NCBI RefSeq assembly: GCF_036231905.1
Contig: NZ_JAZARE010000005.1
Span: 372,001-436,000 of the forward strand
Direction of reading: 5' to 3'
Length of the DNA stretch: 64,000 nt
Source: CAMLIZ01 sp036231905
Lineage (GTDB): Bacteria; Pseudomonadota; Gammaproteobacteria; Burkholderiales; Burkholderiaceae_C
How positions within the stretch are numbered: position 1 is the stretch's first letter; the number at the start of each line of letters is the position of its first letter. The notes under the pieces are model-generated. The model was not told the DNA's origin. It saw only the letters and a program-made list of their open reading frames with translations, and searched no databases. Positions 49,229 through 57,810 of the stretch are shown piece after piece. The position numbers and the translations under genes were made by a program.

Positions 49229-51220
49229 ATGGCAGCACCTTACATCCCCCAGATCCGCCTGTACCAGCAGTGGCTGCACGAGCAGCGCGGCCTGCAGTTC
49301 GACTCCTACGACGCGCTCTGGCGCTGGTCGGTCACCGACCTCGACGCCTTCTGGTCCAGCCTCTGGGACTACGAACGGTTCGAGTCGCCCACACCCTACA
49401 CCGCAGTGCTCACCGAGCGCCGCATGCCGGGCGCCCGCTGGTTCACCGGCGCACAGGCCAACTACGCGCAGCGCGTGCTGCGCCATGTCAACGCGGCCCA
49501 TGCGGCCGGCCATCCCGCCATCGTGAGCGAGGACGAACAGGGCCGCGTGCGCGAGCTGCGCTGGCCCGAGCTGCAGCGCCAGGTGGCCTCGGTGGCGCTC
49601 ACCTTGCGCGACATGGGCGTGCAGCGTGGCGACCGGGTGGCGGCCTACCTGCCCAACGTGCCCGAGACCATCGTCGCCTTTCTCGCCTGCGCCAGCATCG
49701 GCGCGGTGTGGAGCATCTGCGCGCCCGACATGGGCACGCAGGCGGTGGCCGACCGCTTCCGGCAGATCGAGCCGCGCGTGCTGATCGCCAGCGATGGCGT
49801 GTTCTACGGCGGCCGCGCGCTGGACCGCAGCGGGGTGGTGCAGCAGCTGCGCGAGGCGCTGCCGACGGTGCAGCGGCTCATCGCGCTGCGATCACCGCAT
49901 GCGACGACCACCCTGCCGGCGGATGCCGACTTCGCTGCAGCGTCCGCCCGCAACGACGCCGAAGTGGCGGCCTTCCAGCCCGAGTGGCTGCCCTTCGAGC
50001 ACCCGCTGTGGATCGTGTACTCCAGCGGCACCACCGGGTTGCCGAAGGCGCTGGTGCACAGCCACGGCGGCATCCTGATGATGATGGCCGCCAGCGGCAA
50101 GCATGGCGACATCGGCAAGAGCTACGAGGCCAACAGCTTTGGCGAACGTTTCCACTGGTACAGCAGCACCGGCTGGGTGATGTGGAACTCGCAAGTGGGC
50201 GGGCTGGTGGCGGGCGCCACCATCTGCCTGTACGACGGCAGCCCCGCGGGCCCCAAGGACCAGCCGGACTGGGGCGTGCTGTGGCGCTTTGCGGCGCGCC
50301 ACCGCGTCACCTACTTCGGCGCGGGTGCGGCCTTCTACGCCAACTGCATGAAGGCCGGCGTGGACATCGCTGCCTGCGGCGACTTAGGCGCAGTGCGCGC
50401 GCTGGGCGCCACCGGCTCGCCGCTGTCGGAAGAGGTGCAGCGCTGGGGCACCGCGCAGTTCGAGCGCGTGGGCACCCGCGACATCTGGTGGAACAACATC
50501 TCCGGCGGCACCGACTTCTGCGGCGCCTTTGTGGGCGGCCACCGCGAGCTGCCGCAGGTGCCAGGGCGCATGCAATGCCGCCAGCTCGGCTGTGCGGTCG
50601 AGGCCTGGAACGAAGCCGGCGAACCCGTGATCGACGAAGTCGGCGAGCTGGTGTGCACCCAGCCGCTGCCTTCCATGCCGCTGTACCTGTGGGGCGACAC
50701 GGATGGGCAGCGTTACCTCGCGAGCTACTTCGACGTGTACCCCGGCGTCTGGCGTCACGGCGATTGGCTGAAGATCCACGCCGACGGCAGCTGCGTGATC
50801 TACGGCCGCAGCGACGCCACCATCAACCGCCACGGCCTGCGCCTGGGCACCAGCGAGATCTACGCCGCAGTGGAGGCGCTGCCCGAGGTGCTGGACTCGA
50901 TGGTGATCGACCTGGAATACCTGGGCCGCCCGAGCTGGATGGCGCTGTTTGTCGTGTTGCGCGAAGGCGCCACGCTGGACGAGGCGATGCAACGCCGCAT
51001 CGCCGACGCGATCAAGGCCGCCGTGTCGCCCCGCTTCATCCCCGATGCCATTTACCAGGCGCCCGAGATCCCGCGCACCCTGTCCGGCAAGAAGCAGGAA
51101 GTGCCGATCAAGAAGCTCTTCCTTGGCCAGCCGATCGACAAGGTGGTGAACCGGGACGCGATGGCGAACCCGGGGTGCCTGGGGTGGTATGTGGAGGTGG
51201 CGGCGCGGCGTGCGGGGTGA
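49229..51220 (+). CDS. aacS: Acetoacetyl-CoA synthetase (acetoacetate--CoA ligase)
   Basis: 663 residues, full length for AacS. AMP-binding P-loop V-Y-S-S-G-T-T-G-L-P-K, W-Y-S-S-T-G-W-V-M-W-N-S, the Y-G-R-S-D-A-T-I-N-R-H-G-L-R-L-G hinge, and the K in T-L-S-G-K-K-Q-E-V-P-I-K-K catalytic lysine region. Activates acetoacetate (from ketone bodies or PHB breakdown) to acetoacetyl-CoA. Start 49229 chosen because the long upstream frame overlaps the divergent diguanylate cyclase. Confidence 0.93.
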   Translation: MAAPYIPQIRLYQQWLHEQRGLQFDSYDALWRWSVTDLDAFWSSLWDYERFESPTPYTAVLTERRMPGARWFTGAQANYAQRVLRHVNAAHAAGHPAIVSEDEQGRVRELRWPELQRQVASVALTLRDMGVQRGDRVAAYLPNVPETIVAFLACASIGAVWSICAPDMGTQAVADRFRQIEPRVLIASDGVFYGGRALDRSGVVQQLREALPTVQRLIALRSPHATTTLPADADFAAASARNDAEVAAFQPEWLPFEHPLWIVYSSGTTGLPKALVHSHGGILMMMAASGKHGDIGKSYEANSFGERFHWYSSTGWVMWNSQVGGLVAGATICLYDGSPAGPKDQPDWGVLWRFAARHRVTYFGAGAAFYANCMKAGVDIAACGDLGAVRALGATGSPLSEEVQRWGTAQFERVGTRDIWWNNISGGTDFCGAFVGGHRELPQVPGRMQCRQLGCAVEAWNEAGEPVIDEVGELVCTQPLPSMPLYLWGDTDGQRYLASYFDVYPGVWRHGDWLKIHADGSCVIYGRSDATINRHGLRLGTSEIYAAVEALPEVLDSMVIDLEYLGRPSWMALFVVLREGATLDEAMQRRIADAIKAAVSPRFIPDAIYQAPEIPRTLSGKKQEVPIKKLFLGQPIDKVVNRDAMANPGCLGWYVEVAARRAG

Positions 51221-51303
51221 TGCTTCGGGGCGTGCACGCGGCCGCGCTGTACTGAGCACAATCCACCGAACACGTCTGCCCACACAACAAAGGCATTTTG
51301 CGC

Positions 51304-51972
51304 ATGCACCACCCGGACCCGAAGCTGTACGGCCTGTCCCGCAGTGTCTACACGCGCATCGCACGGCTGGCCCTCCTCGAGAAGGGTGTTCCCCACGAGC
51401 TGGAAGAAGTGGAGATCTTCGGCCCCTCCGGCGTGCCGGCGTCCCATTTGTTGCGCCACCCGTTCGGCCGCATTCCCGTGCTGGACCACGCCGGCTTCAT
51501 GCTGTTCGAAACCTCGGCCATCACGCGCTACGTGGACGAGGCGTTTGCCGGCCCGGCCCTGCAGCCGGCCAGCGCGCCGGCGCGTGCCCGAATGAACCAG
51601 ATCATCGGCTTGCTCGACGCCTATGCATACAGGCCCATGGTCTGGCAGGTCTTTGTCGAGAGAGTGCGGGTGCCGCTGGAAGGCGGTGTATCCGACGAGG
51701 CGAAGATCCTTGCCGGCCTGGCCGCATCAAAAACCTGCCTGCAGGTGCTGCAAGGGCTGATGAGCGGCCCGTACCTCGCGGGAGAACACGCGACGCTGGC
51801 GGACTGGCACGCCATGCCCATGCTGCAATACCTGTCGCTGGCGTCAGAAGGGGCTGAGCTGCTGTCGCAGTACCCTGCCGTGTGCCGGTGGCTGGAGACC
51901 CTGCGCCGCCGGCCGTCTGTCCAGCAAACGCAAACGGCCTATGAACGCAGCGTGCTGCAACCGTCGGCGTGA
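51304..51972 (+). CDS. Glutathione S-transferase family protein
   Basis: 222 residues. Thioredoxin-like N-domain: L-Y-G-L-S-R-S-V-Y-T-R-I-A-R-L, H-P-F-G-R-I-P-V-L-D (cis-Pro loop), F-E-T-S-A-I-T-R-Y-V-D (glutathione-binding E-T/S-x-A-I). Helical C-domain with L-A-G-E-H-A-T-L-A-D-W-H N-cap. Cytosolic; substrate unknown. Confidence 0.9.
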   Translation: MHHPDPKLYGLSRSVYTRIARLALLEKGVPHELEEVEIFGPSGVPASHLLRHPFGRIPVLDHAGFMLFETSAITRYVDEAFAGPALQPASAPARARMNQIIGLLDAYAYRPMVWQVFVERVRVPLEGGVSDEAKILAGLAASKTCLQVLQGLMSGPYLAGEHATLADWHAMPMLQYLSLASEGAELLSQYPAVCRWLETLRRRPSVQQTQTAYERSVLQPSA

Positions 51973-51978
51973 ACACCC

Positions 51979-52107
51979 ATGTCCTTCTGGCACCCGCTTG
52001 GCAGCGCCCTGCTCGGTGACTGGCACTGGCTGTTCCGCGATGCGCTGGCCTTCATCGAGCGCTGGGCGGCAGGTTCTCCATCGCCGTCGGGCCTGATCGC
52101 AAATTGA
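51979..52107 (+). CDS. Small 42-codon ORF, possibly a remnant
   Basis: M-S-F-W-H-P-L-G-S-A-L-L-G-D-W-H-W-L-F, then a short tail. Trp/His-rich, starting 6 bp after the GST stop and ending 9 bp before the GNAT gene. No ribosome site stronger than chance. It could be the start of a gene whose body was deleted, or a short peptide. Confidence 0.25.
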   Translation: MSFWHPLGSALLGDWHWLFRDALAFIERWAAGSPSPSGLIAN

Positions 52108-52116
52108 CCTTGCTCC

Positions 52117-52668
52117 ATGCCATCAACCATCTGCGCCGTGGCCCACGTACATCGATCGAAACAGCCAACGGTTCGCGTCGCCGTGACGGAGGACGCACAC
52201 AGGATTTCTGACCTGCTGCCTCACCTGGGCTATCAGGTGTCCGCTGATGAGGCCTCGCTGCGGCTGGCGTATGTGCTCGGCAGCCCGAACCATGCAGTGT
52301 TCGTCGCCGAGGCCCATCGCGAACTGGTCGGCTTGTGCCTCCTTGCCGGTGTGCGCCACATCGCCAGCGCAGGCTACGCCGAGGTGATGGAACTGGTGGT
52401 CCACAGCGGTCATCAGGGCCAAGGCGTGGGAAGGTCCTTGCTCCAGCAGGCCGAAGCCTGGGCTGTGTCGCAGGGCTACGGCCGGGTCAGACTGCGGTCC
52501 GGCGTGCAGCGTGAAGAGGCCCACCAGTTCTATGAGCGGCTGGGCTATTCCAGGTCGCGGGCGAGCTATGCATTCGAGCGGACCTTGGCTGCAATACAGC
52601 CGCCGGAGCCGACATGGGTGGGCGCGCACCGGCTTCCTCCATGGCCCACATCCGCCTCCGAAAGCTGA
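52117..52668 (+). CDS. GNAT-family N-acetyltransferase
   Basis: 183 residues. Acetyl-CoA site V-V-H-S-G-H-Q-G-Q-G-V-G-R-S-L-L (Q/R-x-x-G-x-G/A) and later A-H-Q-F-Y-E-R-L-G-Y. The N-terminus V-R-V-A-V-T-E-D-A is the first GNAT strand. Substrate unknown. Confidence 0.88.
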   Translation: MPSTICAVAHVHRSKQPTVRVAVTEDAHRISDLLPHLGYQVSADEASLRLAYVLGSPNHAVFVAEAHRELVGLCLLAGVRHIASAGYAEVMELVVHSGHQGQGVGRSLLQQAEAWAVSQGYGRVRLRSGVQREEAHQFYERLGYSRSRASYAFERTLAAIQPPEPTWVGAHRLPPWPTSASES

Positions 52669-52703
52669 GCTGAACGCAACCATGAGACGCCGGGTGCTTC
52701 AAT

Positions 52704-53051
52704 ATGGCCTTCGACCCTGATCTGGCGCAGCGCGTTCGCGCTGTGCTCGCCGACCGGCCTGGCATCACCGAACGCAGGATGTTCGGTGGCCTGGCTTTCC
52801 TGGTGGACGGCAAGATGTTCATTGGCATCCGTAACTCGAGCCTGATGGCCCGGGTTGGGCCGGAGCACCATCAGGATGCGCTGGCCATGCACAACGTTCG
52901 GGTGATGGACTTCACCGGCCGCCCCATGAAGGGATACGTCTATGTCGATCCACCGGCCATTGCGCACGACAATGAGTTGAACGCCTGGGTGCTGTGGTGC
53001 GCCGATCACGTGGCTCGGCTCCCTGCAAAGCAGCCCAGGCAGGCTGGTTGA
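52704..53051 (+). CDS. TfoX N-terminal domain protein
   Basis: 115 residues, a single TfoX-N domain: R-R-M-F-G-G-L-A-F-L-V-D-G-K-M-F-I-G, and M-D-F-T-G-R-P-M-K-G-Y-V-Y-V. The C-terminal TfoX domain is absent, so competence control is not implied. Cytosolic small protein of unknown role. Confidence 0.88.
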   Translation: MAFDPDLAQRVRAVLADRPGITERRMFGGLAFLVDGKMFIGIRNSSLMARVGPEHHQDALAMHNVRVMDFTGRPMKGYVYVDPPAIAHDNELNAWVLWCADHVARLPAKQPRQAG

Positions 53052-53114
53052 CGGCCACCACTCACCCAATGTCGACACGCTGGCTCGTCTTCATGGCCCA
53101 ACCACCGTATCCAG

Positions 53115-53588
53115 ATGCCCTCGTTCACCCTTAGCACCGAACTGAAGGTCACCCCGCAGGCGTTCTGGCAGCAGATGTCGATGGCCGCCGTGAACGCCGA
53201 GTTGCGGCCGCTCGTGCGAATGACGGCGCCCGCTGCCTGGCGTGACTGCCCACTGGATCAGTGGCACAGCGGGCGGGTGCTCTTTCGCAGCCTGGTCCTG
53301 TTGTTCGGTTGCTTGCCGGTCGACGTGCACTCGCTTCGCCTGGAGTCCATCTCTGCGGGGCACGGGTTCCTGGAAAGATCGACGTCATGGGGCAACAGGC
53401 AATGGCAGCACGAGCGGCTGACCACGCCGACTGCGGCCGGCTGCATCGTCACCGACACGGTGACCGTCGTGGGCCGCATCCGGCTCATCACCGCGCTCCT
53501 GATGCCTGTGTATCGGCTCGTCTTCCGGCATCGGCATCGGCAGCTGCGGCGGCTGCATGGTGCGGCGAACGCTGACACATCCCCATGA
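53115..53588 (+). CDS. Hypothetical protein, SRPBCC-like
   Basis: 157 residues. Beta-strand-rich, with F-T-L-S-T-E-L and R-S-T-S-W-G-N-R-Q-W-Q-H-E-R-L resembling a polyketide-cyclase/SRPBCC-type cavity protein. A hydrophobic helix follows (L-I-T-A-L-L-M-P-V-Y-R-L-V-F), then a basic tail. Its stop overlaps the TspO start (ATGA), so they are coupled. Function unknown. Confidence 0.6.
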   Translation: MPSFTLSTELKVTPQAFWQQMSMAAVNAELRPLVRMTAPAAWRDCPLDQWHSGRVLFRSLVLLFGCLPVDVHSLRLESISAGHGFLERSTSWGNRQWQHERLTTPTAAGCIVTDTVTVVGRIRLITALLMPVYRLVFRHRHRQLRRLHGAANADTSP

Positions 53589-54088
53589 CGCGGCCCGTCC
53601 ATTCAGCGCCATCCCGTCTGCACCAGGCGCTCGGCCTGCTGGCATGGCTGGCGGTCGCCTTCGCCACCGGCGCGGTGGGGGCCGTTGCCTCCATCGAGGC
53701 CGCGTCGTTCTATGCGCAGCTGAATCGCCCAGCCTGGGCGCCGCCGGCTTCGGTGTTCGGGCCGGTATGGAGCACGCTGTTCACCCTGATGGGCGTTGCT
53801 GCCTGGCTGGTGTGGCGACAGACCGGCGTTACCCACCGGGCGCTGGGGCTGTTCCTCGCGCAGCTGGCCGCCAACGCACTGTGGTCATGGCTGTTCTTCG
53901 CCTGGCACCAGGGCGCCCTCGCCTTTGCCGACGTGTTGCTGCTGCTGGTGCTGATCGCCGCCACGCTGCTGTCGTTCTGGCGCATCCATCGCCTCGCCGC
54001 CCTCCTGCTCCTGCCCTACTTCCTGTGGGTGAGCTTCGCCTCGGCGCTCACCTGGGCAGTGTGGCGCGGCAACCCTGGCCTGCTGTGA
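53585..54088 (+). CDS. tspO: TspO/MBR family membrane protein
   Basis: 167 residues, five membrane helices. L-N-R-P-A-W-A-P-P and F-G-P-V-W-S-T-L-F-T-L-M-G are the classic TspO motifs, and A-N-A-L-W-S-W-L-F-F-A helix 3. Binds tetrapyrroles in bacteria; ATGA overlap with the SRPBCC-like gene suggests joint function, perhaps hydrophobic ligand handling. Confidence 0.93.
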   Translation: MTRPVHSAPSRLHQALGLLAWLAVAFATGAVGAVASIEAASFYAQLNRPAWAPPASVFGPVWSTLFTLMGVAAWLVWRQTGVTHRALGLFLAQLAANALWSWLFFAWHQGALAFADVLLLLVLIAATLLSFWRIHRLAALLLLPYFLWVSFASALTWAVWRGNPGLL

Positions 54089-54127
54089 CGGCCCTGCATC
54101 GCCAACTCGCAGAAGGTTCGCGCCACC

Positions 54128-54520
54128 ATGAACAATCCTTGCCAGGCGGCCGCTGTCGTCTATGTCAAAGACCTCCGCGCCATGAGCCGCTTCTATGCAG
54201 AGGCTGTCGGCCTTCAGGTGGTGGAGGAAGCGCCGGGGCATGTGGTGCTCGAATCCAGCGGCTTTCAGCTGGTGCTGGTCGCCATGCCGGAGCACATCGC
54301 GCAACAGGTGCACATCGCCACGCCCCCGGTACGCCGGGAAGAGACACCGATCAAGCTGTGTTTCTTCGTGCCCGGCATTGCGGCGGTTCGTGAGCGCGCG
54401 CTGGCGTGCGGTGGCGAGATGAACGCTGCGCAGCGCGAGTGGGTGTTCCAGGGCCACCGCGTCTGCGATGGGCACGATCCCGAAGGGAACGTTCTGCAGG
54501 TGCGCGGACCCGTGCGATAG
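54128..54520 (+). CDS. VOC (glyoxalase-like) family protein
   Basis: 130 residues. N-terminal A-V-V-Y-V-K-D-L-R-A-M-S-R-F-Y strand/helix and C-terminal H-D-P-E-G-N-V-L-Q-V. The first metal ligand position (usually His) is Val, so metal catalysis is doubtful; it may be a binding or immunity-type VOC. No operon partner evident. Confidence 0.82.
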   Translation: MNNPCQAAAVVYVKDLRAMSRFYAEAVGLQVVEEAPGHVVLESSGFQLVLVAMPEHIAQQVHIATPPVRREETPIKLCFFVPGIAAVRERALACGGEMNAAQREWVFQGHRVCDGHDPEGNVLQVRGPVR

Positions 54521-54585
54521 CCGGCTCCGCCAACACGCCCGGCGCGAATGCCGCCACGACCCATCTTTCCACTGACATCCTCCCG

Positions 54586-55176
54586 ATGTTCGCCCTCACC
54601 GTCATCGCCAGCCCGAACCCCGGGAGCTTCTGTCACGCCATGGCGCAGGTCGCCCATTCCGTGTTGGCACAGCGTGGGTATGAACAGCGCGTGCATGACC
54701 TGTACGCCGAAGGCTTCAACCCCGTGCAGCCCACCGGCGAGCTGCAGAACACCGCGTCGGCCGACCCCCTGGTGGAGCAGCACTGCGCGGAGCTGGCGCA
54801 GGCCGATCTGGTGCTGGTGTTCCACCCCAACTGGTGGGGCCAGCCGCCAGCCATCCTGAAAGGCTGGATCGACCGGGTGTTCAGGCTGGACACCGCCTAC
54901 GGCTATCCGCCCGGCGTGCCGCCGGAGGGCGAGCCGGTCGGGTTGCTCAAGGCACGGCAAGCGCTGGTGTTCAACACCTCCAACACGCCGCCGGCACGCG
55001 AACAAGCCGTGTTCGGCGACCCGCTCGAAGCGCTGTGGAAGCGATGCGTCTTTCCACTGTGCGGTGTGAATAACGTGGTCCGGCGCATGGTGGGGCCCAT
55101 GTCGGGCAGCACCGCCGAACAACGCGATGCCTGGCTGGCGGAGGTGCGCCGCCTCGTGGCGCAGGCCAACACATAA
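54586..55176 (+). CDS. NAD(P)H dehydrogenase (quinone), flavodoxin-like family
   Basis: 196 residues. S-P-N-P-G-S-F-C-H-A FMN loop, H-P-N-W-W-G-Q-P-P-A-I-L-K-G-W-I-D-R-V-F is the NQO/MdaB-type signature, and N-T-S-N-T-P. FAD- or FMN-dependent two-electron quinone reduction, a detoxification role. Start ATG 54586 begins at the first beta strand; longer frames overlap the VOC gene. Confidence 0.88.
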   Translation: MFALTVIASPNPGSFCHAMAQVAHSVLAQRGYEQRVHDLYAEGFNPVQPTGELQNTASADPLVEQHCAELAQADLVLVFHPNWWGQPPAILKGWIDRVFRLDTAYGYPPGVPPEGEPVGLLKARQALVFNTSNTPPAREQAVFGDPLEALWKRCVFPLCGVNNVVRRMVGPMSGSTAEQRDAWLAEVRRLVAQANT

Positions 55177-55187
55177 GGGGACGAAGC

Positions 55188-55577
55188 ATCGACACACCAT
55201 CACACCCCTCCACCGCCGATGACTTCAAGGCGTTGGAGCAGTCCCGGCTTCGTGCGCTGGTGGAGCGGAACATGGCGCTGGCGTGGCAGCTGCATTCGCC
55301 CGACTTCGAGCTCGTCACGCCGGGCGGTACCCGCTACTCGCGCGCGCAGTACCTGGGTGACGTGGAGTCCGGGCAGTTGAACTACCTGCGCTGGACGCCG
55401 GGCGACATGTGGGTGCGGATGTATCCCCAGGTGGTGCTGCTGCGGTACCAGGCGGCGCTGGAGATGGGCGACAGCCCGGCCAACGCCACATCGTTCCGCT
55501 GTTGGCACACCGACGCCTATGAACAGCGGGACGGCCTCTGGCAGGTGGTGCTCTCGCAGGCCACCTTGATCAGGTAG
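55188..55577 (+). CDS. NTF2-like / DUF4440 protein with probable non-standard ATC start
   Basis: About 129 residues. D-D-F-K-A-L-E-Q-S-R-L-R-A-L-V-E-R-N-M-A-L-A-W-Q-L-H is the DUF4440 opening helix; a beta sheet with V-V-L-L-R-Y-Q and a W-Q-V-V-L-S-Q end follows. The conserved start of the fold is upstream of the only usual start codon (TTG 55233, inside the helix). An AAGGGG ribosome site at 55175-55180 points to ATC 55188 as the start. Either a rare ATC initiator or a mutated ATG. Function unknown. Confidence 0.65.
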   Translation: MDTPSHPSTADDFKALEQSRLRALVERNMALAWQLHSPDFELVTPGGTRYSRAQYLGDVESGQLNYLRWTPGDMWVRMYPQVVLLRYQAALEMGDSPANATSFRCWHTDAYEQRDGLWQVVLSQATLIR

Positions 55578-55640
55578 CGTCCGGTGTGGCACGCCAACCC
55601 GGGCTTGATGTAGTCTTGGCCGCACACCAAGGAAGGCACG

Positions 55641-56036
55641 ATGACCCTCTCCACTGTCTCTACCTGGCACCAACTGGTCCAGTCACGCAACGCAAAAGGG
55701 CTGGGCGGCCTGCTGGCCGACGACGTCGTCTTCCACTCGCCCGTGGTGCACACCCCGCAGGTGGGCAAGGCGGTGACGGCCCAGTACCTCTCCGCGGCCT
55801 TCCATGTGTTCTTCAACGAGTCGTTCCGCTATGTGCGCGAGGTGGTCGGTCCGCGCGATGCGGTGCTGGAGTTCCAGGTGCAGATCGACGGCATCGAGGT
55901 GAACGGCGTGGACATGCTGGCTTGGAACGACGAGGGCCGCATCGTGGACTTCAAGGTGTTGATCCGCCCGCTCAAGGCGATCAACCTGATTCACCAGAAG
56001 ATGGCCGCCCTGCTGCAGGCCAAGGAGCGCTCATGA
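55641..56036 (+). CDS. NTF2-like / SnoaL-type protein
   Basis: 131 residues. Helix-strand pattern T-W-H-Q-L-V-Q-S-R-N, L-L-A-D-D-V-V-F-H-S-P-V-V (SnoaL pocket), D-F-K-V-L-I-R-P-L-K-A-I. AAGGA before ATG 55641. The stop overlaps the hemoglobin start by ATGA, suggesting coupling. Confidence 0.82.
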   Translation: MTLSTVSTWHQLVQSRNAKGLGGLLADDVVFHSPVVHTPQVGKAVTAQYLSAAFHVFFNESFRYVREVVGPRDAVLEFQVQIDGIEVNGVDMLAWNDEGRIVDFKVLIRPLKAINLIHQKMAALLQAKERS

Positions 56037-56509
56037 ACACCACGGTTCCCAGCCTCTACACCTGGCTCGGTGGCATCGAGGCACTGAACCGCCTGACCGA
56101 ACGCTTTTATGAACGGGTTCGCGACGACGCGGTGCTGGCCCCCGTGTTCGCCCACATGGGCGCCGAGCATCCGCAACATGTGGCGGCCTTCCTGGCCGAG
56201 GTGCTGGGTGGCCCGGCCGACTACTCGGCGCGGCATGGCGGGCATCCGCACATGATCCGCCAGCACCTGAACCGGCACCTGGACCAGGCACAAAGGCGCG
56301 CCTGGGTCAGCCTGTTGCTGGACACCGCTGACGAACTTCAGATGCCGGACGACCCCGAGTTCCGCTCGGCGCTGGTGGGTTACCTGGAATGGGGCTCGCG
56401 GCTGGCGGTGATCAACTCGCAGCCCGGCGCCACGGCGGACGCCGATGCGCCCATGCCGCGCTGGGGCTGGGGCGAGGTCAAAGGCCCGTACCAGCCGGAG
56501 AAGGTGTAG
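56033..56509 (+). CDS. Truncated hemoglobin (group II, GlbO-like)
   Basis: 158 residues. L-Y-T-W-L-G-G-I-E-A-L start, F-Y-E-R-V-R-D-D at helix B/CD, F-A-H-M helix region, and R-R-A-W at helix G all follow the trHb pattern; the proximal His is probably in H-M-I-R-Q-H or N-R-H. A C-terminal 25-residue extension (P-R-W-G-W-G) is extra. May handle O2, NO or peroxide. Ends 22 bp before the convergent pyd operon end. Confidence 0.82.
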   Translation: MNTTVPSLYTWLGGIEALNRLTERFYERVRDDAVLAPVFAHMGAEHPQHVAAFLAEVLGGPADYSARHGGHPHMIRQHLNRHLDQAQRRAWVSLLLDTADELQMPDDPEFRSALVGYLEWGSRLAVINSQPGATADADAPMPRWGWGEVKGPYQPEKV

Positions 56510-56531
56510 GCAGCCCAGCCGGACCGCGCCG

Positions 56532-57797
56532 CTAGGACGCCACGCCTGCCCGCTCCAGCATCGCGTGCAGCAGCACGTTGCATCCCGCGGTGATGTGCTC
56601 CGGCTTGGCGTCCTCGATCTCGTTGTGGCTGATGCCGTCCTTGCAGGGAATGAAGATCATGCCGGCCGGCGCCAGGCGCGCCATGTACACCGCGTCGTGC
56701 CCCGCGCCGGACACGGCCGGCATGTGGGAGTACCCCAACTTCTGCGCAGCGCGCGTCACCGCCTCGATGCACTCGCGGTCGAAGGGCTGCGCCGGGTAGG
56801 CCGACACCGGCTCGATCACGATGGACAGCCCGCTGTCGGCCGCCAGGCGCGCGGCCACCTCACGGATGTCCGCGTCCATCGCCTCGCACAGCGCATCGGT
56901 GGCGTTGCGCAGGTCGATCGAGAACTTCACGCGCCCGGGAATGACGTTGCGGCTGTTGGGGTGCACCTGCACCATGCCCACGGTGCCGCGGCCATGCGGC
57001 GGGTGGCGGTGGGCGCAGGCCACCACCTCCTGCATCAGGCGCGAGGCCACCTGCAGCGCGTCGCGCCGCAGCGCCATCGGCGTGGGGCCGGCGTGGGCCT
57101 CCATGCCGGTCACCGTGCAGTCGTACCAGCGAATGCCCAGCACGCCGGTCACGCAGCCGATAGTGACGTCATGGTCCTCCAGCACCGGGCCCTGTTCGAT
57201 GTGGGTCTCGAAGTACGCGCCGATCGGGTGGTCGCCCGGCTCCTGCGGGCCGATGTAGCCGATGCGCTCCAGCTCGCCCTTCACCGTCTTGCCCTCGGTG
57301 TCGGTGGCTGCATACGCATGCTCCAGCGTGAAGGCCTTGGCGAACACGCCCGACCCCATCATCACCGGCACGAAACGCGAGCCTTCCTCGTTGGTCCAGA
57401 AGGCCACCTCGATCGGCGCTTCGGTCTCGATGCCGTGGTCGTTGAGCGTGCGCACCACCTCCAGCCCAGCCAGCACGCCGTAGTTGCCATCGAACTTGCC
57501 GCCGGTGGGCTGGGTGTCGATGTGGCTGCCGGTCACGATGGGCGGCAGCGCGTTGTTGCGCCCCGGGCGGCGCATGAAGCCGTTGCCGATCTTGTCGATG
57601 GTGACCGTCATGCCGGCCTCGCGCGCCCAGCGGGTGACGAGGTCGCGGCCCTGGCGGTCCAGGTCGGTCAGGGCCAGGCGGCAGACGCCGCCCTTGGCCG
57701 TGGCGCCAATCTGCGCCAGCTCCATCAGCGAAGCCCAGAGGCGATCGCCGTTGATGCGCAGCTGGTCCAGGGCAAGCGGTGTGGTCGCGGTGTCCAT
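56532..57797 (-). CDS. pydC: Beta-ureidopropionase / N-carbamoyl amino acid hydrolase (M20 family)
   Basis: 421 residues. Dinuclear zinc site: G-S-H-I-D-T-Q-P (H, D), N-E-E-G-S-R-F (E-E), H-I-E-Q-G-P-V-L-E, and G-A-G-H-D-A. It hydrolyses N-carbamoyl-beta-alanine (or N-carbamoyl-beta-aminoisobutyrate) to beta-alanine, CO2 and NH3, the last step of the reductive pyrimidine pathway. Last gene of the operon, 13 bp after dihydropyrimidinase. Confidence 0.92.
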   Translation of the reverse strand: MDTATTPLALDQLRINGDRLWASLMELAQIGATAKGGVCRLALTDLDRQGRDLVTRWAREAGMTVTIDKIGNGFMRRPGRNNALPPIVTGSHIDTQPTGGKFDGNYGVLAGLEVVRTLNDHGIETEAPIEVAFWTNEEGSRFVPVMMGSGVFAKAFTLEHAYAATDTEGKTVKGELERIGYIGPQEPGDHPIGAYFETHIEQGPVLEDHDVTIGCVTGVLGIRWYDCTVTGMEAHAGPTPMALRRDALQVASRLMQEVVACAHRHPPHGRGTVGMVQVHPNSRNVIPGRVKFSIDLRNATDALCEAMDADIREVAARLAADSGLSIVIEPVSAYPAQPFDRECIEAVTRAAQKLGYSHMPAVSGAGHDAVYMARLAPAGMIFIPCKDGISHNEIEDAKPEHITAGCNVLLHAMLERAGVAS

Positions 57798-57810
57798 GGC
57801 GGTCTCCTGT

